Below, piece after piece: positions 35,235 to 43,180 of a stretch of DNA of 64,000 nucleotides. The stretch lies in contig NZ_JYCN01000026.1 in the NCBI RefSeq assembly GCF_000876655.1, positions 248,001-312,000 on the forward strand, given 5' to 3'. The notes beneath the pieces are model-generated. The model was not told the origin of the DNA, ran no database searches, and worked only from the letters and a program-made list of their open reading frames with translations. The position numbers and the translations under genes are program-made. Positions within the stretch are counted from its first letter, which is position 1; each line of letters opens with the position of its first letter. The stretch comes from Arthrobacter sp. SPG23. GTDB taxonomy: Bacteria; Actinomycetota; Actinomycetes; Actinomycetales; Micrococcaceae.

Positions 35235-35268
35235 TCCATACTGCGGAATTGTTTAACCGCAGAATGGA
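35235..35268. promoter_or_regulatory. Long interrupted palindrome upstream of dctA
   Basis: TCCAT-A-CTGCGG, a 10-nt AT-rich spacer, then CCGCAG-A-ATGGA: 11 of 12 positions per arm pair around one axis. It lies between dctA and the end of the small gene at 35297, and is a strong operator candidate for a dimeric regulator. The family (IclR, GntR or other) is not clear. Confidence 0.55.
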
Positions 35269-35296
35269 ATCTGCTGCCGGTACTGGCGGTGCCGCC

Positions 35297-35539
35297 CTAC
35301 ACCTGGTCATCCCAGGTGCCGGCGCCCTCGGCTGCATCCTCCGGTTTGCGTTCCGCGTCCGGCTCGCCGCTGCCGACGTACGACGCCGGAACGGTGCCTG
35401 CCGCCTGCGTCTGCTGCTCCTCGCGGATGTTCTTCGCCGTCCCACCGCCCGGGCGGGGCTGCTTGGGGTCGACGGCGTCCGGATCGCCGGGGCCGATCAG
35501 GTTTGCGGGGTCGGTTGCGGCTTCCTGGGGGTCGGTCAT
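35297..35539 (-). CDS. Small hydrophilic hypothetical protein
   Basis: An 80-residue protein rich in Gly, Pro, Asp, Glu and Gln, with no hydrophobic core, so probably disordered. AAAGGCG precedes ATG 35539 at good spacing, which supports it as a real gene. It has no recognisable family. It lies upstream of dctA but 150 bp away and behind the palindrome, so it is probably a separate unit. Its function is unknown. Confidence 0.55.
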   Translation of the reverse strand: MTDPQEAATDPANLIGPGDPDAVDPKQPRPGGGTAKNIREEQQTQAAGTVPASYVGSGEPDAERKPEDAAEGAGTWDDQV

Positions 35540-35922
35540 GGTGGCGCCTTTCGTTTGTGGTTAGTGCTCGGTGCGGCCGTCCGTTTTCGACGTCCGGCCG
35601 GCACTGCAAGCCTATGGTTTCGCGTCTCGCAGCGGCGACAAATCCGGACTTCTGATGTCCGGAATAAGCCCCGGTTTTTCCCGTAAAATCGCGGAAAATA
35701 GGGGCGCTAGGGCACTGGCGCTTGGCGAAAAGCGGGCGCACGATTGTACTACCGGGCCACGAAATGACGTCGTCAAAGAGCCCGGAGTCAAGCCCCCGCA
35801 GAGACCGGGTGTGCTGTTTGAAACCGGCTGGAACTGGTTGCCGCTTCACAGGGGAGTGATATCGCGGCCGGCCAGTCCTGCCCGAAAATGATCGCTCGCA
35901 TCCTTATGTAGGAGCAAAAGAA
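35540..35922. other. 383-bp gap, no supported gene
   Basis: The region separates the small hydrophilic protein gene from the secreted protein at 35923 and should contain both promoters. No repeat or strong promoter hexamer pair stood out. A good GGAGC sits 8 nt before ATG 35923. A plus-strand open frame here has no coding character. Confidence 0.5.
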
Positions 35923-36411
35923 ATGTCCATCACTCAATCAACCAAATCCCGCCCCTTCGGAACCCGATTCGCATTGATTTCGGCTGTTTCGCTGGGTCTT
36001 ATTGGCGGACCTGTTGCACTGGCTGTGCCCGCTGACGCATCGACGTCGCTGCGCGGTTGTACCGTTGACCCGCTGAAGCCAACACCGGTGGGACGCTACG
36101 GGGCGAAGGATGTCGCGGACTTCAGAATTCGCGTCGATTGCAATGGCAACAAGACCGTGGAGATCCGTCAGAGGCGCTTCGAGCAGGACAATCGTTGGCG
36201 GGACGACCTCCTGGGGCGCACCACATTCAAGGAGTCCTTCGACAGGCGTGATGGCCGCATCACCATCCACAGCAGGGACAACGTCGACAGGGACAAAGGA
36301 AAGGACCGCGTGTACCACGAGGTTTCCTTCCGCGTGAAGAGCGGCAACAACTGGTCAGACTGGACCCGCTGGGAAAAGAGCGACATCGCAGTCCTCGGTG
36401 GCAGGCGCTAA
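35923..36411 (+). CDS. Secreted protein of unknown family
   Basis: A 162-residue exported protein. The Sec signal peptide covers about 1-39 (basic start, FALISAVSLGLIGGPVALAV core, cleavage near ADA-ST). The mature part is about 120 residues, highly charged (many Arg, Asp and Lys), with two Cys (RGCTVDP and RVDCNGN) that could form one disulfide. Its beta-strand pattern (FRIRVDCNGNKTVEIRQRRFEQD) suggests a compact secreted domain. I recognise no family. It is monocistronic: promoter gap before, hairpin terminator after. Confidence 0.75.
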   Translation: MSITQSTKSRPFGTRFALISAVSLGLIGGPVALAVPADASTSLRGCTVDPLKPTPVGRYGAKDVADFRIRVDCNGNKTVEIRQRRFEQDNRWRDDLLGRTTFKESFDRRDGRITIHSRDNVDRDKGKDRVYHEVSFRVKSGNNWSDWTRWEKSDIAVLGGRR

Positions 36412-36466
36412 CTGACCACTTCACCGATCCGTGCATCTGATCCGCTCAGCGGTCTGCACATCGAAA

Positions 36467-36494
36467 GAGCCAGGGGCGCAGCCGCCCCTGGCTC
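36467..36494 (+). terminator. Rho-independent terminator after the secreted protein gene
   Basis: GAGCCAGGGGCG and CGCCCCTGGCTC make a perfect 12-bp stem with a 4-nt loop, 56 bp after the stop at 36411. It is followed by CTTCATT, a weak T tract. Confidence 0.75.
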
Positions 36495-36545
36495 CTTCAT
36501 TCCAGCCAAATCCCTTCCATCAGAATCTCAACCGAAGGAGACGCC

Positions 36546-37205
36546 GTGAGCAGCACGGTGGAAAAGCACATTGTGGTCAACGTGCCGGTCAGCGAGGCCT
36601 ACACGCAGTGGACCAAGTTCGAGGACTTCCCGTGCTTCATGCCCGGAGTGCAGAGCGTCACCCGGCTCAGTGACGACCGACTGAAATGGGTGGCCCGCAT
36701 TGCAGGAGTCCGCCGGGAATGGGAAGCCAAGATCCTGGAGCAGGTCCCCGACCGTCGGGTTGCCTGGGCAGCCACCGCTGGCGCCACCAACTCCGGCGCC
36801 GTGGACTTTAGCGACGCCGGAAGCGGCAGGACCTCACTCAAGCTCACCCTGGAGTACCAGCCCGCGGGCGCCGTCGAGAAAGTGGGCAACCTGCTCCACA
36901 TAGTGGGCCGCCAGGCGGAGCACGACCTCAAGAAGTTCAAGCAGTTCATCGAGCACGAAGGCCACGCGACAAGCGCCCGGCGCGCTCCGGTTCCCGACGC
37001 CGCCCAGGCCAGGACTCTAGGGGCCGGTCCGGAGTACAACCGGTTCGCCCATCCCTTCGACCAGACCAACGGGCTGGTGGACTTCGAAGGTGAGTCCGAC
37101 GAGACGGCCGAAGGTGAGAACCACAGCGCCGCCGAACGCCTGCGGGAACAGCACCGCCACGACGGGCATCTCCCACCCATGGGAGGCGGCCTTGGCCAGC
37201 ACTGA
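36546..37205 (+). CDS. SRPBCC/cyclase-dehydrase-like protein
   Basis: A 219-residue protein. Residues 1-145 are the polyketide cyclase/dehydrase type SRPBCC fold (VEKHIVVNVPVSEAYTQWTKFEDFPCFMPGVQSV; VAWAATAGATNSGAVDF). The last about 70 residues are hydrophilic and probably disordered (FEGESDETAEGENHSAAER). The start is GTG 36546 with AAGGAG 6 nt upstream. Proteins of this type are common in actinobacteria beside stress genes; ligand and function are not established. A strong bidirectional terminator follows. Confidence 0.82.
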   Translation: MSSTVEKHIVVNVPVSEAYTQWTKFEDFPCFMPGVQSVTRLSDDRLKWVARIAGVRREWEAKILEQVPDRRVAWAATAGATNSGAVDFSDAGSGRTSLKLTLEYQPAGAVEKVGNLLHIVGRQAEHDLKKFKQFIEHEGHATSARRAPVPDAAQARTLGAGPEYNRFAHPFDQTNGLVDFEGESDETAEGENHSAAERLREQHRHDGHLPPMGGGLGQH

Positions 37206-37213
37206 CCCGTCGC

Positions 37214-37252
37214 AAAGCACCGCCCGCATCGTGAAGATGCGGGCGGTGCTTT
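37214..37252. terminator. Strong bidirectional terminator
   Basis: AAAGCACCGCCCGCATC and GATGCGGGCGGTGCTTT form a perfect 17-bp stem with loop GTGAA between the convergent SRPBCC and PL11 genes. A tracts on one side and T tracts on the other suit termination in both directions. Confidence 0.9.
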
Positions 37253-37271
37253 TGTTCCGTCGTCGGCCGTA

Positions 37272-39320
37272 TTACTTATCGGCGCCGACGTACGTGACGG
37301 AGGGCATCGCCGGAGTTTCCATTCCCTCGCCAATGAAGAAGCTCGGGTGCGGGGGCTGGTTGTAGGCCACGTTTTCACGAGCCACGCCGGTGCGGTACAT
37401 CGGATCGTGCATCAGGGTGCGGAGCCGCACCTCGGTGGGCGACGTGGTGGTGTAGATCCGCAGTTCCGTGCTGTCGCTGGACGGGAAGGCCAGCTCCTCG
37501 CGCCAGTCCCCCAGCAGGTCAGCCTGCAGGGACGGGTTGCCCTTGGTGGTGTTGTTGCTCCGCGCACCCGTGGCGGTCAGGAGCCGGTCACTTGTCTCGG
37601 TCTCCCAGTTCCACTTGGAGATGGTGGGCACGCCGACGGACGTGGCGGCGTCATAGTCGTGGTCCACGATTTCGCGCAGCAGGTCGCCGTCCCACCAGGC
37701 CAGGAAGTTCGCGGCCGGGATGTTCTCCGCAATCAGTTCACCCTTCGCGGACATCAGCTGCCCCACCGGCGAGTTCCAGGCGGCGCTGCCGCCGATGGCC
37801 CAGCCTTCAGCGCCGGCATAGCGGGGATCAATATCCCCCGCGGCGCCGCGCCCGGTGTCCTTGATGGCCGGAATGCTCCAGAGGACTTCACCCGTGGCTG
37901 CGTCACGGAAAGTGGCACCCCGGTTCCCGCTCTGACTCATGCTTTCGTGGACGGCGAAGGTTTCCAGGCCGGGCCGTGACGGGTCCAGGTCGCCCGTGTG
38001 GATGGCGTCGCCGTGGCCAAGCTTGGTGTTATAGAGAGGCTGGCCGTTGTCATCGATGGTCATGGAGCCGAAGACGAACTCGTCCTTGCCGTCCTGGTCC
38101 ACGTCAGCCACGGACAGGTTGTGGTTGCCCTGGCCCTTGTATTCGGCGCCGGCGACGTCGGAATCGAACTTCCAGCGCTGTACCAGCTTGCCGTTCACAA
38201 GGTCATAGGTGACCAGGACTGTCCGGGTGTAGTAGCCGCGGCTGAACATCATGGAAGGGTGCTCGCCGTCCAGGTACGCCACCGCGCCGAGGAAACGGTC
38301 CACGCGGTTGCCGTAGCCGTCGCCCCACGCTGCCACCGAACCGCGCGGCGGGTCGTAGTTGACGGTGTCCATGATGGTGCCGCTGGCGCCGTTGAAGACT
38401 GTCAGGAATTCAGGACCGGACAGGACGTACCCGGCGGTGGTGCGGTAGTCCGCGGACGGGTCGCCGATCACGGTGCCGGCACCGTCCGTGGTGCCGTCCG
38501 CGGTCTTCATCGACAGCTCGGCCTTGCCGTCGCCGTCGAAATCGTAGGCCAGCAGCTGGGTATAGTGGGCCCCGGCCCGGATGTTGTGGCCCAGGTCGAT
38601 GCGCCACAGCCTGGTGCCGTCCATCGTGTAAGCGTCCACGTAGACGTTGCCGGTGTAGCCGGACTGCGAGTTGTCCTTGGCGTTGGACGGCGCCCACGTC
38701 TGGATGATTTCGTACTTGCCGTCGCCGTCGAGGTCGGCCACGCTGGCGTCGTTGGCGGAGTAGGTATAAGGCTTGCCGTCCTTGGTAACGCCGTCGGCCG
38801 GCTTGTCCAGCTTGATGGCCAGGTAGTTCTGCGCCATCGGAGTGAACTCCTCGGTGAGCTGGTTCTGCCCGTCACCGTTGCCCACCGCCTTGATGACGTA
38901 TTTGGAGGACGCGGTCCCCTCCGGATCGACGTACATGGTGGAGTTCCGGATGGGATCCACCGTGAGCTGCACGCCGTCGCGGATCACGTGGAAGCCGATG
39001 CTGTCCCGGTCCAGGCCCAGCATCCGCCAGCTGAGGGTGACGCCCTGATCGGTGAGGACCGCCACGGGCGCACGGTCCAGGTTTTCCACCTGGCGCTTGA
39101 GCGCGGACTTGCCTGATTGGACCGGCAGCTGTGCGTTCTGGCCGGGGCTCGCCTGGGTTGGATCGGCCTTTGTCTGATCAGCCTGGGTTGGATCGGCCTG
39201 TGCCAGCGGGACGCCGGTGAAGGCGAGTGCGGCGGCTGCCAGGGCCGCAGCGGCAACCGGCGCCGCCTTACGGAACCGCCCTGCCTTATTGGAAAGAGAA
39301 CATTTCGCGGGGTATGCCAA
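37272..39320 (-). CDS. Secreted rhamnogalacturonan lyase, PL11 family
   Basis: A 682-residue exported lyase that cleaves the rhamnogalacturonan I backbone by beta-elimination. The signal peptide (about 1-42, ending AQA) is followed by a short Gln/Asp-rich linker with a repeated ADPTQA. Next come a beta-sandwich (about 75-170) and the eight-bladed propeller typical of YesW/YesX, with Ca-binding DxDGDG repeats (VADLDGDGKYE, AYDFDGDGKAE, VADVDQDGKDE). Length matches PL11. TTG 39320 is chosen as the start because AAAGGAG sits 7 nt upstream. It shares upstream elements with the PL26-like gene. Confidence 0.92.
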   Translation of the reverse strand: MAYPAKCSLSNKAGRFRKAAPVAAAALAAAALAFTGVPLAQADPTQADQTKADPTQASPGQNAQLPVQSGKSALKRQVENLDRAPVAVLTDQGVTLSWRMLGLDRDSIGFHVIRDGVQLTVDPIRNSTMYVDPEGTASSKYVIKAVGNGDGQNQLTEEFTPMAQNYLAIKLDKPADGVTKDGKPYTYSANDASVADLDGDGKYEIIQTWAPSNAKDNSQSGYTGNVYVDAYTMDGTRLWRIDLGHNIRAGAHYTQLLAYDFDGDGKAELSMKTADGTTDGAGTVIGDPSADYRTTAGYVLSGPEFLTVFNGASGTIMDTVNYDPPRGSVAAWGDGYGNRVDRFLGAVAYLDGEHPSMMFSRGYYTRTVLVTYDLVNGKLVQRWKFDSDVAGAEYKGQGNHNLSVADVDQDGKDEFVFGSMTIDDNGQPLYNTKLGHGDAIHTGDLDPSRPGLETFAVHESMSQSGNRGATFRDAATGEVLWSIPAIKDTGRGAAGDIDPRYAGAEGWAIGGSAAWNSPVGQLMSAKGELIAENIPAANFLAWWDGDLLREIVDHDYDAATSVGVPTISKWNWETETSDRLLTATGARSNNTTKGNPSLQADLLGDWREELAFPSSDSTELRIYTTTSPTEVRLRTLMHDPMYRTGVARENVAYNQPPHPSFFIGEGMETPAMPSVTYVGADK
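39151..39199 (-). repeat. 30-bp-period direct repeat in the PL11 linker
   Basis: GCCTGGGTTGGATCGGCCT occurs at 39151-39169 and again at 39181-39199. The two copies encode ADPTQA twice in the linker after the signal peptide, a local duplication in a non-structural segment. Confidence 0.85.
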
Positions 39321-39372
39321 AGAACATCTCCTTTGATGCTGACGGCAGCTGAGTCTGCCGCCAATGGGGTTT

Positions 39373-39384
39373 TGTATCGTTTCA
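39373..39384 (-). promoter_or_regulatory. Shared 12-mer TGAAACGATACA upstream of the PL11 gene
   Basis: Read on the gene's strand, this 12-mer is identical to 29769-29780, and lies 52 bp before the start codon against 55 bp there. See the operator at 39438. Confidence 0.6.
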
Positions 39385-39437
39385 CTTTTTCTCCCGGCCC
39401 GGTCCCGTGAAGTTTTTCGAGGGATTCGGGCGGGAGA

Positions 39438-39488
39438 GAAAGCGCTTTCCGCCTCTTAGGTTTATCAGGACGTGACTGGATCGGTCAA
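39438..39488 (-). promoter_or_regulatory. PL11 promoter candidate with LacI-type operator
   Basis: The perfect 12-bp palindrome GAAAGCGCTTTC occupies 39438-39449. On the minus strand it follows a possible promoter, TTGACC (39488-39483), a 16-nt spacer and GATAAA (39466-39461). The operator therefore lies just downstream of the start point, as at the PL26-like gene. The remaining intergenic sequence up to 39621 shows nothing else. Confidence 0.55.
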
Positions 39489-39621
39489 GGACTTGACGAT
39501 GGAATATGGGAGAAAATGTTCTGTTTCGTTTGCTTTGCCGCCAGCCGCGGCTGGAGCCAGTGGCCGGCTCGGGCGCCGACGCACTGGACCTGCTCGACTA
39601 AGCAAGCTGGCTCGCGCGCAG

Positions 39622-40104
39622 TCAGATGTCCCCGGCTGCGGCCTCAAGCAGCGGAAGGGTCCGCAGCGGCATGACCTCCACCAGGGACATCGCCGTGCTG
39701 GTGCGCATGACGCCGTCAATGCTGAGCATCCTGTTGGTCAGTCGATGAAGGTCCGCCGGGTCACGCGCCGCCACTTTTGCGAGCAGGTCCGCGTCCCCGG
39801 TGGTCGCATGCATCTCGATGATTTCCGGAATGACGCGGAGCGCAGCCACGGCCTCTTCGCTTGCCGACTGGCTGATGGCAATGGAAATGAAGGCTATGAG
39901 GGGAAGGCCCAGGGCGTCCATGCGCACGCGCTGGCTGAAGGGGCCCAGGCTGCCGTCGCTCAGCAGGCGCCGCAGCCGGGCGTGGACGGTATTCCGTGCG
40001 ACGCCCAACTGCCGCGACAAGGACAGGACGGTTCCCTGCGGATCCTGGTCGAGGGCGAGAAGTATCCTGGCATCCAAAGAGTCAACGCGGTGCATATTGA
40101 GCAT
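39622..40104 (-). CDS. Lrp/AsnC-family regulator
   Basis: A 160-residue regulator. The N-terminal HTH (VDSLDARILLALDQDPQGTVLSLSRQLGVARNTVHARLRRL) is followed by the RAM ligand-binding domain (AFISIAISQSASEEAVAALRVIPEIIEMHATTGDADLLAKV), which usually binds amino acids. ATG 40104 or ATG 40095 could be the start; neither has a clear Shine-Dalgarno. It is divergent from the HisC-like aminotransferase, its likely target. Confidence 0.92.
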   Translation of the reverse strand: MLNMHRVDSLDARILLALDQDPQGTVLSLSRQLGVARNTVHARLRRLLSDGSLGPFSQRVRMDALGLPLIAFISIAISQSASEEAVAALRVIPEIIEMHATTGDADLLAKVAARDPADLHRLTNRMLSIDGVMRTSTAMSLVEVMPLRTLPLLEAAAGDI

Positions 40105-40148
40105 TTTGTCATACCGGACTCATCTAGAGGCCGGATCTGTCCCGCCAT

Positions 40149-40168
40149 TATGTGCTCTGTTGCGCATA
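40149..40168. promoter_or_regulatory. Candidate Lrp operator between divergent genes
   Basis: TATGTGC-TCTGTT-GCGCATA (7-bp arms, one mismatch) lies between the Lrp-type gene and the aminotransferase. Size and AT-rich centre suit an AsnC-family site. Confidence 0.4.
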
Positions 40169-40195
40169 GTGATTCCGATGCCGAAAGATGCTTAC

Positions 40196-41293
40196 ATGAC
40201 CAGCACCCTTCACCCGCCCGCGGAGCCAATGCTTCGCGACGCCGTCGCCAAGCTGCCCACCTACATTGCCGGCCGGAGCGCCGAATCCGCACTGACGGCT
40301 GCCCTGGCATCGAACGAAAGTCATTTCACCCCGCTTCCTTCCGTAGTGGACGTGATAGCGGCTGAAGGCGCCCGGATCCACAAGTACCCCAGCATGGGCT
40401 CAGCCGAAGCGAGGGAAGCCATTGCCCGGCATTTTTCGGTGTCCGCCGAAGAAGTCGCCGTGGGGCCGGGAAGCTCAGGCGTGCTGCAGCAGATGATCGC
40501 GGCAGTCTGCGACCACGGCGACGAGGTGGTCTTCGCCTGGCGGTCCTTTGAGGCCTACCCCATCCTGATCAGCGTGGCCGGCGCCAGGCCGGTGGCGGTC
40601 CCGCTGCTGGCCAACGAACACCACGACCTCGCGGCGATGGCTGACGCCGTCACCGACCGGACGCGCATCGTTATCCTGTGCTCGCCCAACAATCCCACCG
40701 GCGTCTCGATCGGTTCCGCGGAGATGGAAGACTTCCTCGCCAAGGTCCCTCCGCATGTCCTGGTGGTGATCGACGAGGCATACATCGAATACCAGAGGAG
40801 CGCAGACGGCCTGGATTCCCTGGAGCTCTTCCGCCGGTATCCGAACATCTGCGTCCTGCGCACATTCTCCAAGGCTTACGGCCTTGCCGGTCTTCGCGTT
40901 GGATATGCCATCGCCAGGCCCGCCGTGGCCGAGGGGCTTCGCCGGACGGCAATCCCTTTCGGGGTCAACAGGATGGCCCAGCGGGCGGCGGTCGCGTCCC
41001 TGGCTGCCGAAACGGAAATCCGGACCCGCACCAACGCGGTGGCAGAGGAGCGCGGCCGGGTGATTTCGTCGCTTCGCAGCTTTGGCTGGCAGGTCCCCGA
41101 CAGCGAGGCGAATTTCTACTGGCTCAGGGTGCCGGACCAGCAGCGTGAGCAGATCCTCGCTGCCCTGTCAGATGCAGACATCCTGGCCAGGGGCTATCCG
41201 GGTGACGGGGTGCGCGTCAGCCTCGCTGACCGGGAAACCAACAACCGCGTCCTCGCGGTTCTTTCCGACCGCAGCCGGTTTGGTGCACAGTGA
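40196..41293 (+). CDS. Aminotransferase class I/II, HisC or aromatic aminotransferase type
   Basis: A 365-residue PLP enzyme. The internal-aldimine Lys lies in TFSKAYGLAGLRVGYA; SPNNPTGVSI and VVIDEAYIEY (Asp and Tyr that contact PLP) precede it, and the KYPSMGSAEAREAIA segment is typical of HisC-like enzymes. It could be histidinol-phosphate or aromatic amino acid aminotransferase; the Lrp neighbour argues for amino acid catabolism or balance rather than the his operon. ATG 40196 is chosen; ATG 40178 is an in-frame alternative. The stop overlaps the YitT GTG. Confidence 0.87.
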   Translation: MTSTLHPPAEPMLRDAVAKLPTYIAGRSAESALTAALASNESHFTPLPSVVDVIAAEGARIHKYPSMGSAEAREAIARHFSVSAEEVAVGPGSSGVLQQMIAAVCDHGDEVVFAWRSFEAYPILISVAGARPVAVPLLANEHHDLAAMADAVTDRTRIVILCSPNNPTGVSIGSAEMEDFLAKVPPHVLVVIDEAYIEYQRSADGLDSLELFRRYPNICVLRTFSKAYGLAGLRVGYAIARPAVAEGLRRTAIPFGVNRMAQRAAVASLAAETEIRTRTNAVAEERGRVISSLRSFGWQVPDSEANFYWLRVPDQQREQILAALSDADILARGYPGDGVRVSLADRETNNRVLAVLSDRSRFGAQ

Positions 41294-41952
41294 CCACTCA
41301 TACAGCCCCTGCCCCGCCGGCAAAGAACGCGGCCACACCGGCCGCGCCGACACCGGCCGCAGTGAAGCACTCAGCCGCCGAGGACATCCTGGGAATACTC
41401 ACGGGTACCTTTGCCGCGTCCCTGGGTTTGTTCCTCCTCAAATCCAGCGAGGCTGTTACCGGCGGGACGGCCGGCCTTGCGCTTCTGGTCAGCTATTCCA
41501 TTCCGCTTCCATTCGGCGTGATCTTCATGGCTGTCAACCTGCCGTTCTTCGCGCTGGCCGTTTGGAAGAAGGGCTGGAACTTCGCCCTCAGGACAGTGGC
41601 CGCTGTCGCCGTCGTGTCCGTTTTGTCTTCCGTTCACCCGGCCGCTCTCGGGGCGGTACAGATCGACCCCCTCTATGCCGTGTTCGGCGGAAACCTGCTG
41701 GCCGGCGTGGGCCTGCTCATCCTGTTCCGGCATAAGTCCAGCCTGGGCGGCTTCAACATCCTCGCCCTGGTCCTCCAGGAACGCCTGAACTGGCGCGCCG
41801 GATACGTTCAGTTGATCCTGGACGTGGCGATAGTGCTGGCCGCCTTCGCCTTCGTCGGTCCGCTGGTGGTCCTTTTGTCGGCGGCCGGGGCAACGCTCCT
41901 CAACTTTGTCCTCGCGCTGAACCATCGCCCCGGCCGGTACCTTGGTGAGTGA
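41290..41952 (+). CDS. YitT-family membrane protein
   Basis: A 220-residue membrane protein with about 35 soluble N-terminal residues and then five or six helices. The GLFLLKSSEAVTGGTAGLALLVSY and NLPFFALA segments resemble the first half of YitT/DUF161 proteins; the C-terminal DUF2179 domain is absent. GTG 41290 overlaps the aminotransferase TGA (GTGA), so the two are co-translated. Transport function is suspected for the family but unproven; an amino acid-related role would fit its neighbour and the Lrp regulator. Confidence 0.8.
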   Translation: MTTHTAPAPPAKNAATPAAPTPAAVKHSAAEDILGILTGTFAASLGLFLLKSSEAVTGGTAGLALLVSYSIPLPFGVIFMAVNLPFFALAVWKKGWNFALRTVAAVAVVSVLSSVHPAALGAVQIDPLYAVFGGNLLAGVGLLILFRHKSSLGGFNILALVLQERLNWRAGYVQLILDVAIVLAAFAFVGPLVVLLSAAGATLLNFVLALNHRPGRYLGE

Positions 41953-42807
41953 TTAGTTAGACGGCGAAGGGCTCTCCGGGGACTCGGATTCGGTTGGGGT
42001 CACGGTGACTGTCGCCGTCGTCGTTTCCGTAACACTAGGCGTTGAGGTTCCGGTGACGGTCGACGTCGAGCTTCCGGTCGGCGTCGGGGTTGCCGTTCCG
42101 GAAGAACCGCCCTCCGCCTTGGCCAGGACTTCGTTGACCAGATCTTCCAGCTCTTTCTGGTCGGCGTCGCCCAGGTTGGCGCCGCCCTTGGTGGCCACCA
42201 CCAGGAGGCGGCCCTGCGCCGCGGAAACCTGCATCAGCATGTCGGACGCGTTGCCGCCTCGGGTGCTGACGGTCGCGAAGGTCTCCTCGCCGTCGGTGTC
42301 GGCCTTCAGCTCCTTGCTGGCCACGTCATAGCGCTGTCCCAGCACTGAGAGCGTGAATTTGGCGCACTGGTCCATCTTGCTGCTGACCTGATCGAGCAGG
42401 CCGGCGGCGTCGGGCCCTTCGCTTCCCGACTGGGCGGACAGCGTGCGCGGTTGCGAACCCTCAGAGAGGGCAATGGCCACGTCACCGCTCTCAACCTTGT
42501 CCAGCAGCCCGGCCGTGGCGATCCCCTTGCAGTCCTGCGGGTCGGTAGTGGCGGCGCTCATCAGCAGGTTTGCGATGTTGCTGCCTTGCTCCACCTGCTC
42601 CTTGGAGTAGAGCTTGAGCTCATTGCCGTCTTTGTCGGTCCTGCCCGAGATCAGGTTCCGGAGTTCATCTTCGCTATAGACCTTGTCCTGCGCCGCGCTG
42701 GTTGTTGCGCTGGCACTCGGTGTGGGGCTTTGCGCTCCGCCGCCTGTACATCCGGCCAAGGCAAGCATCGCCGCGGCCGCAACGCCAAGAACTGGAAATT
42801 TCTTCAT
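41953..42807 (-). CDS. Lipoprotein of unknown function
   Basis: A 284-residue lipoprotein. The start at ATG 42807 (AGAGGTGG upstream) gives a short signal MKKFPVLGVAAAAMLALAGC with lipobox Cys 20. A Ser/Thr-rich linker follows, then a folded region (about 50-240) and a Thr/Ser/Pro-rich tail of about 50 residues. The central part (DELRNLISGRTDKDGNELKLYSKEQ; DVAIALSEGSQP) has no family I recognise, though it has the style of actinobacterial sensor-like lipoproteins. Its stop abuts that of the convergent YitT gene without a gap. Confidence 0.75.
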   Translation of the reverse strand: MKKFPVLGVAAAAMLALAGCTGGGAQSPTPSASATTSAAQDKVYSEDELRNLISGRTDKDGNELKLYSKEQVEQGSNIANLLMSAATTDPQDCKGIATAGLLDKVESGDVAIALSEGSQPRTLSAQSGSEGPDAAGLLDQVSSKMDQCAKFTLSVLGQRYDVASKELKADTDGEETFATVSTRGGNASDMLMQVSAAQGRLLVVATKGGANLGDADQKELEDLVNEVLAKAEGGSSGTATPTPTGSSTSTVTGTSTPSVTETTTATVTVTPTESESPESPSPSN

Positions 42808-42957
42808 GGGAACCACCTCTTCAGATAGCAAGCATGCTTACGTTCCCTAGGGTACTCCTTTACGGGCGCCATGGACCTGGAGCCAATTCTTCCTACAATT
42901 TAAGTGGCGGGAATTGCGGCAACCAGCCGCATGGGCCGCACCACAAGGAGGACCGCA

Positions 42958-43134
42958 ATGGGTTTGGGTGACAGGATCCACAACGCCGCGGAGCGACTTC
43001 ACGGCAAGGGAAAGAAAGCCGCCGGCGAGGCCAGCGGCAACCGCCGGATGAGGGCCGAAGGCAAGGGCCAGGCGATCAGGGCCGACCTCAAGCAGGCCGG
43101 CGAAAAATTCAGGCACGCCTTCAAGAGGCACTAA
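42958..43134 (+). CDS. CsbD-like small stress protein
   Basis: A 58-residue, highly charged protein with CsbD-type features (GLGDRIHNAAERLHGKGKKAAGEASGNRRMRAEGKGQAIRADL). An ideal AAGGAGG precedes ATG 42958. CsbD proteins accumulate under general stress and appear intrinsically disordered; the role is unknown. The gene is monocistronic, with a terminator 15 bp after the stop. Confidence 0.8.
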   Translation: MGLGDRIHNAAERLHGKGKKAAGEASGNRRMRAEGKGQAIRADLKQAGEKFRHAFKRH

Positions 43135-43148
43135 GAAACAAACCGGTG

Positions 43149-43180
43149 AAGCGGGCGGCTCCGACAGGAACCGCCCGCTT
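43149..43180. terminator. Hairpin terminator between csbD-like and oxidoreductase genes
   Basis: AAGCGGGCGG and CCGCCCGCTT form a perfect 10-bp stem; three further pairs continue inside after one mismatch. TTTC follows on the plus side. It separates two convergent genes. Confidence 0.8.

Noticed and set aside
42830..42839. AAGCATGCTT palindrome before the lipoprotein gene
   Set aside because: A 10-bp palindrome alone is expected by chance at this window size, and nothing else links it to a regulator.
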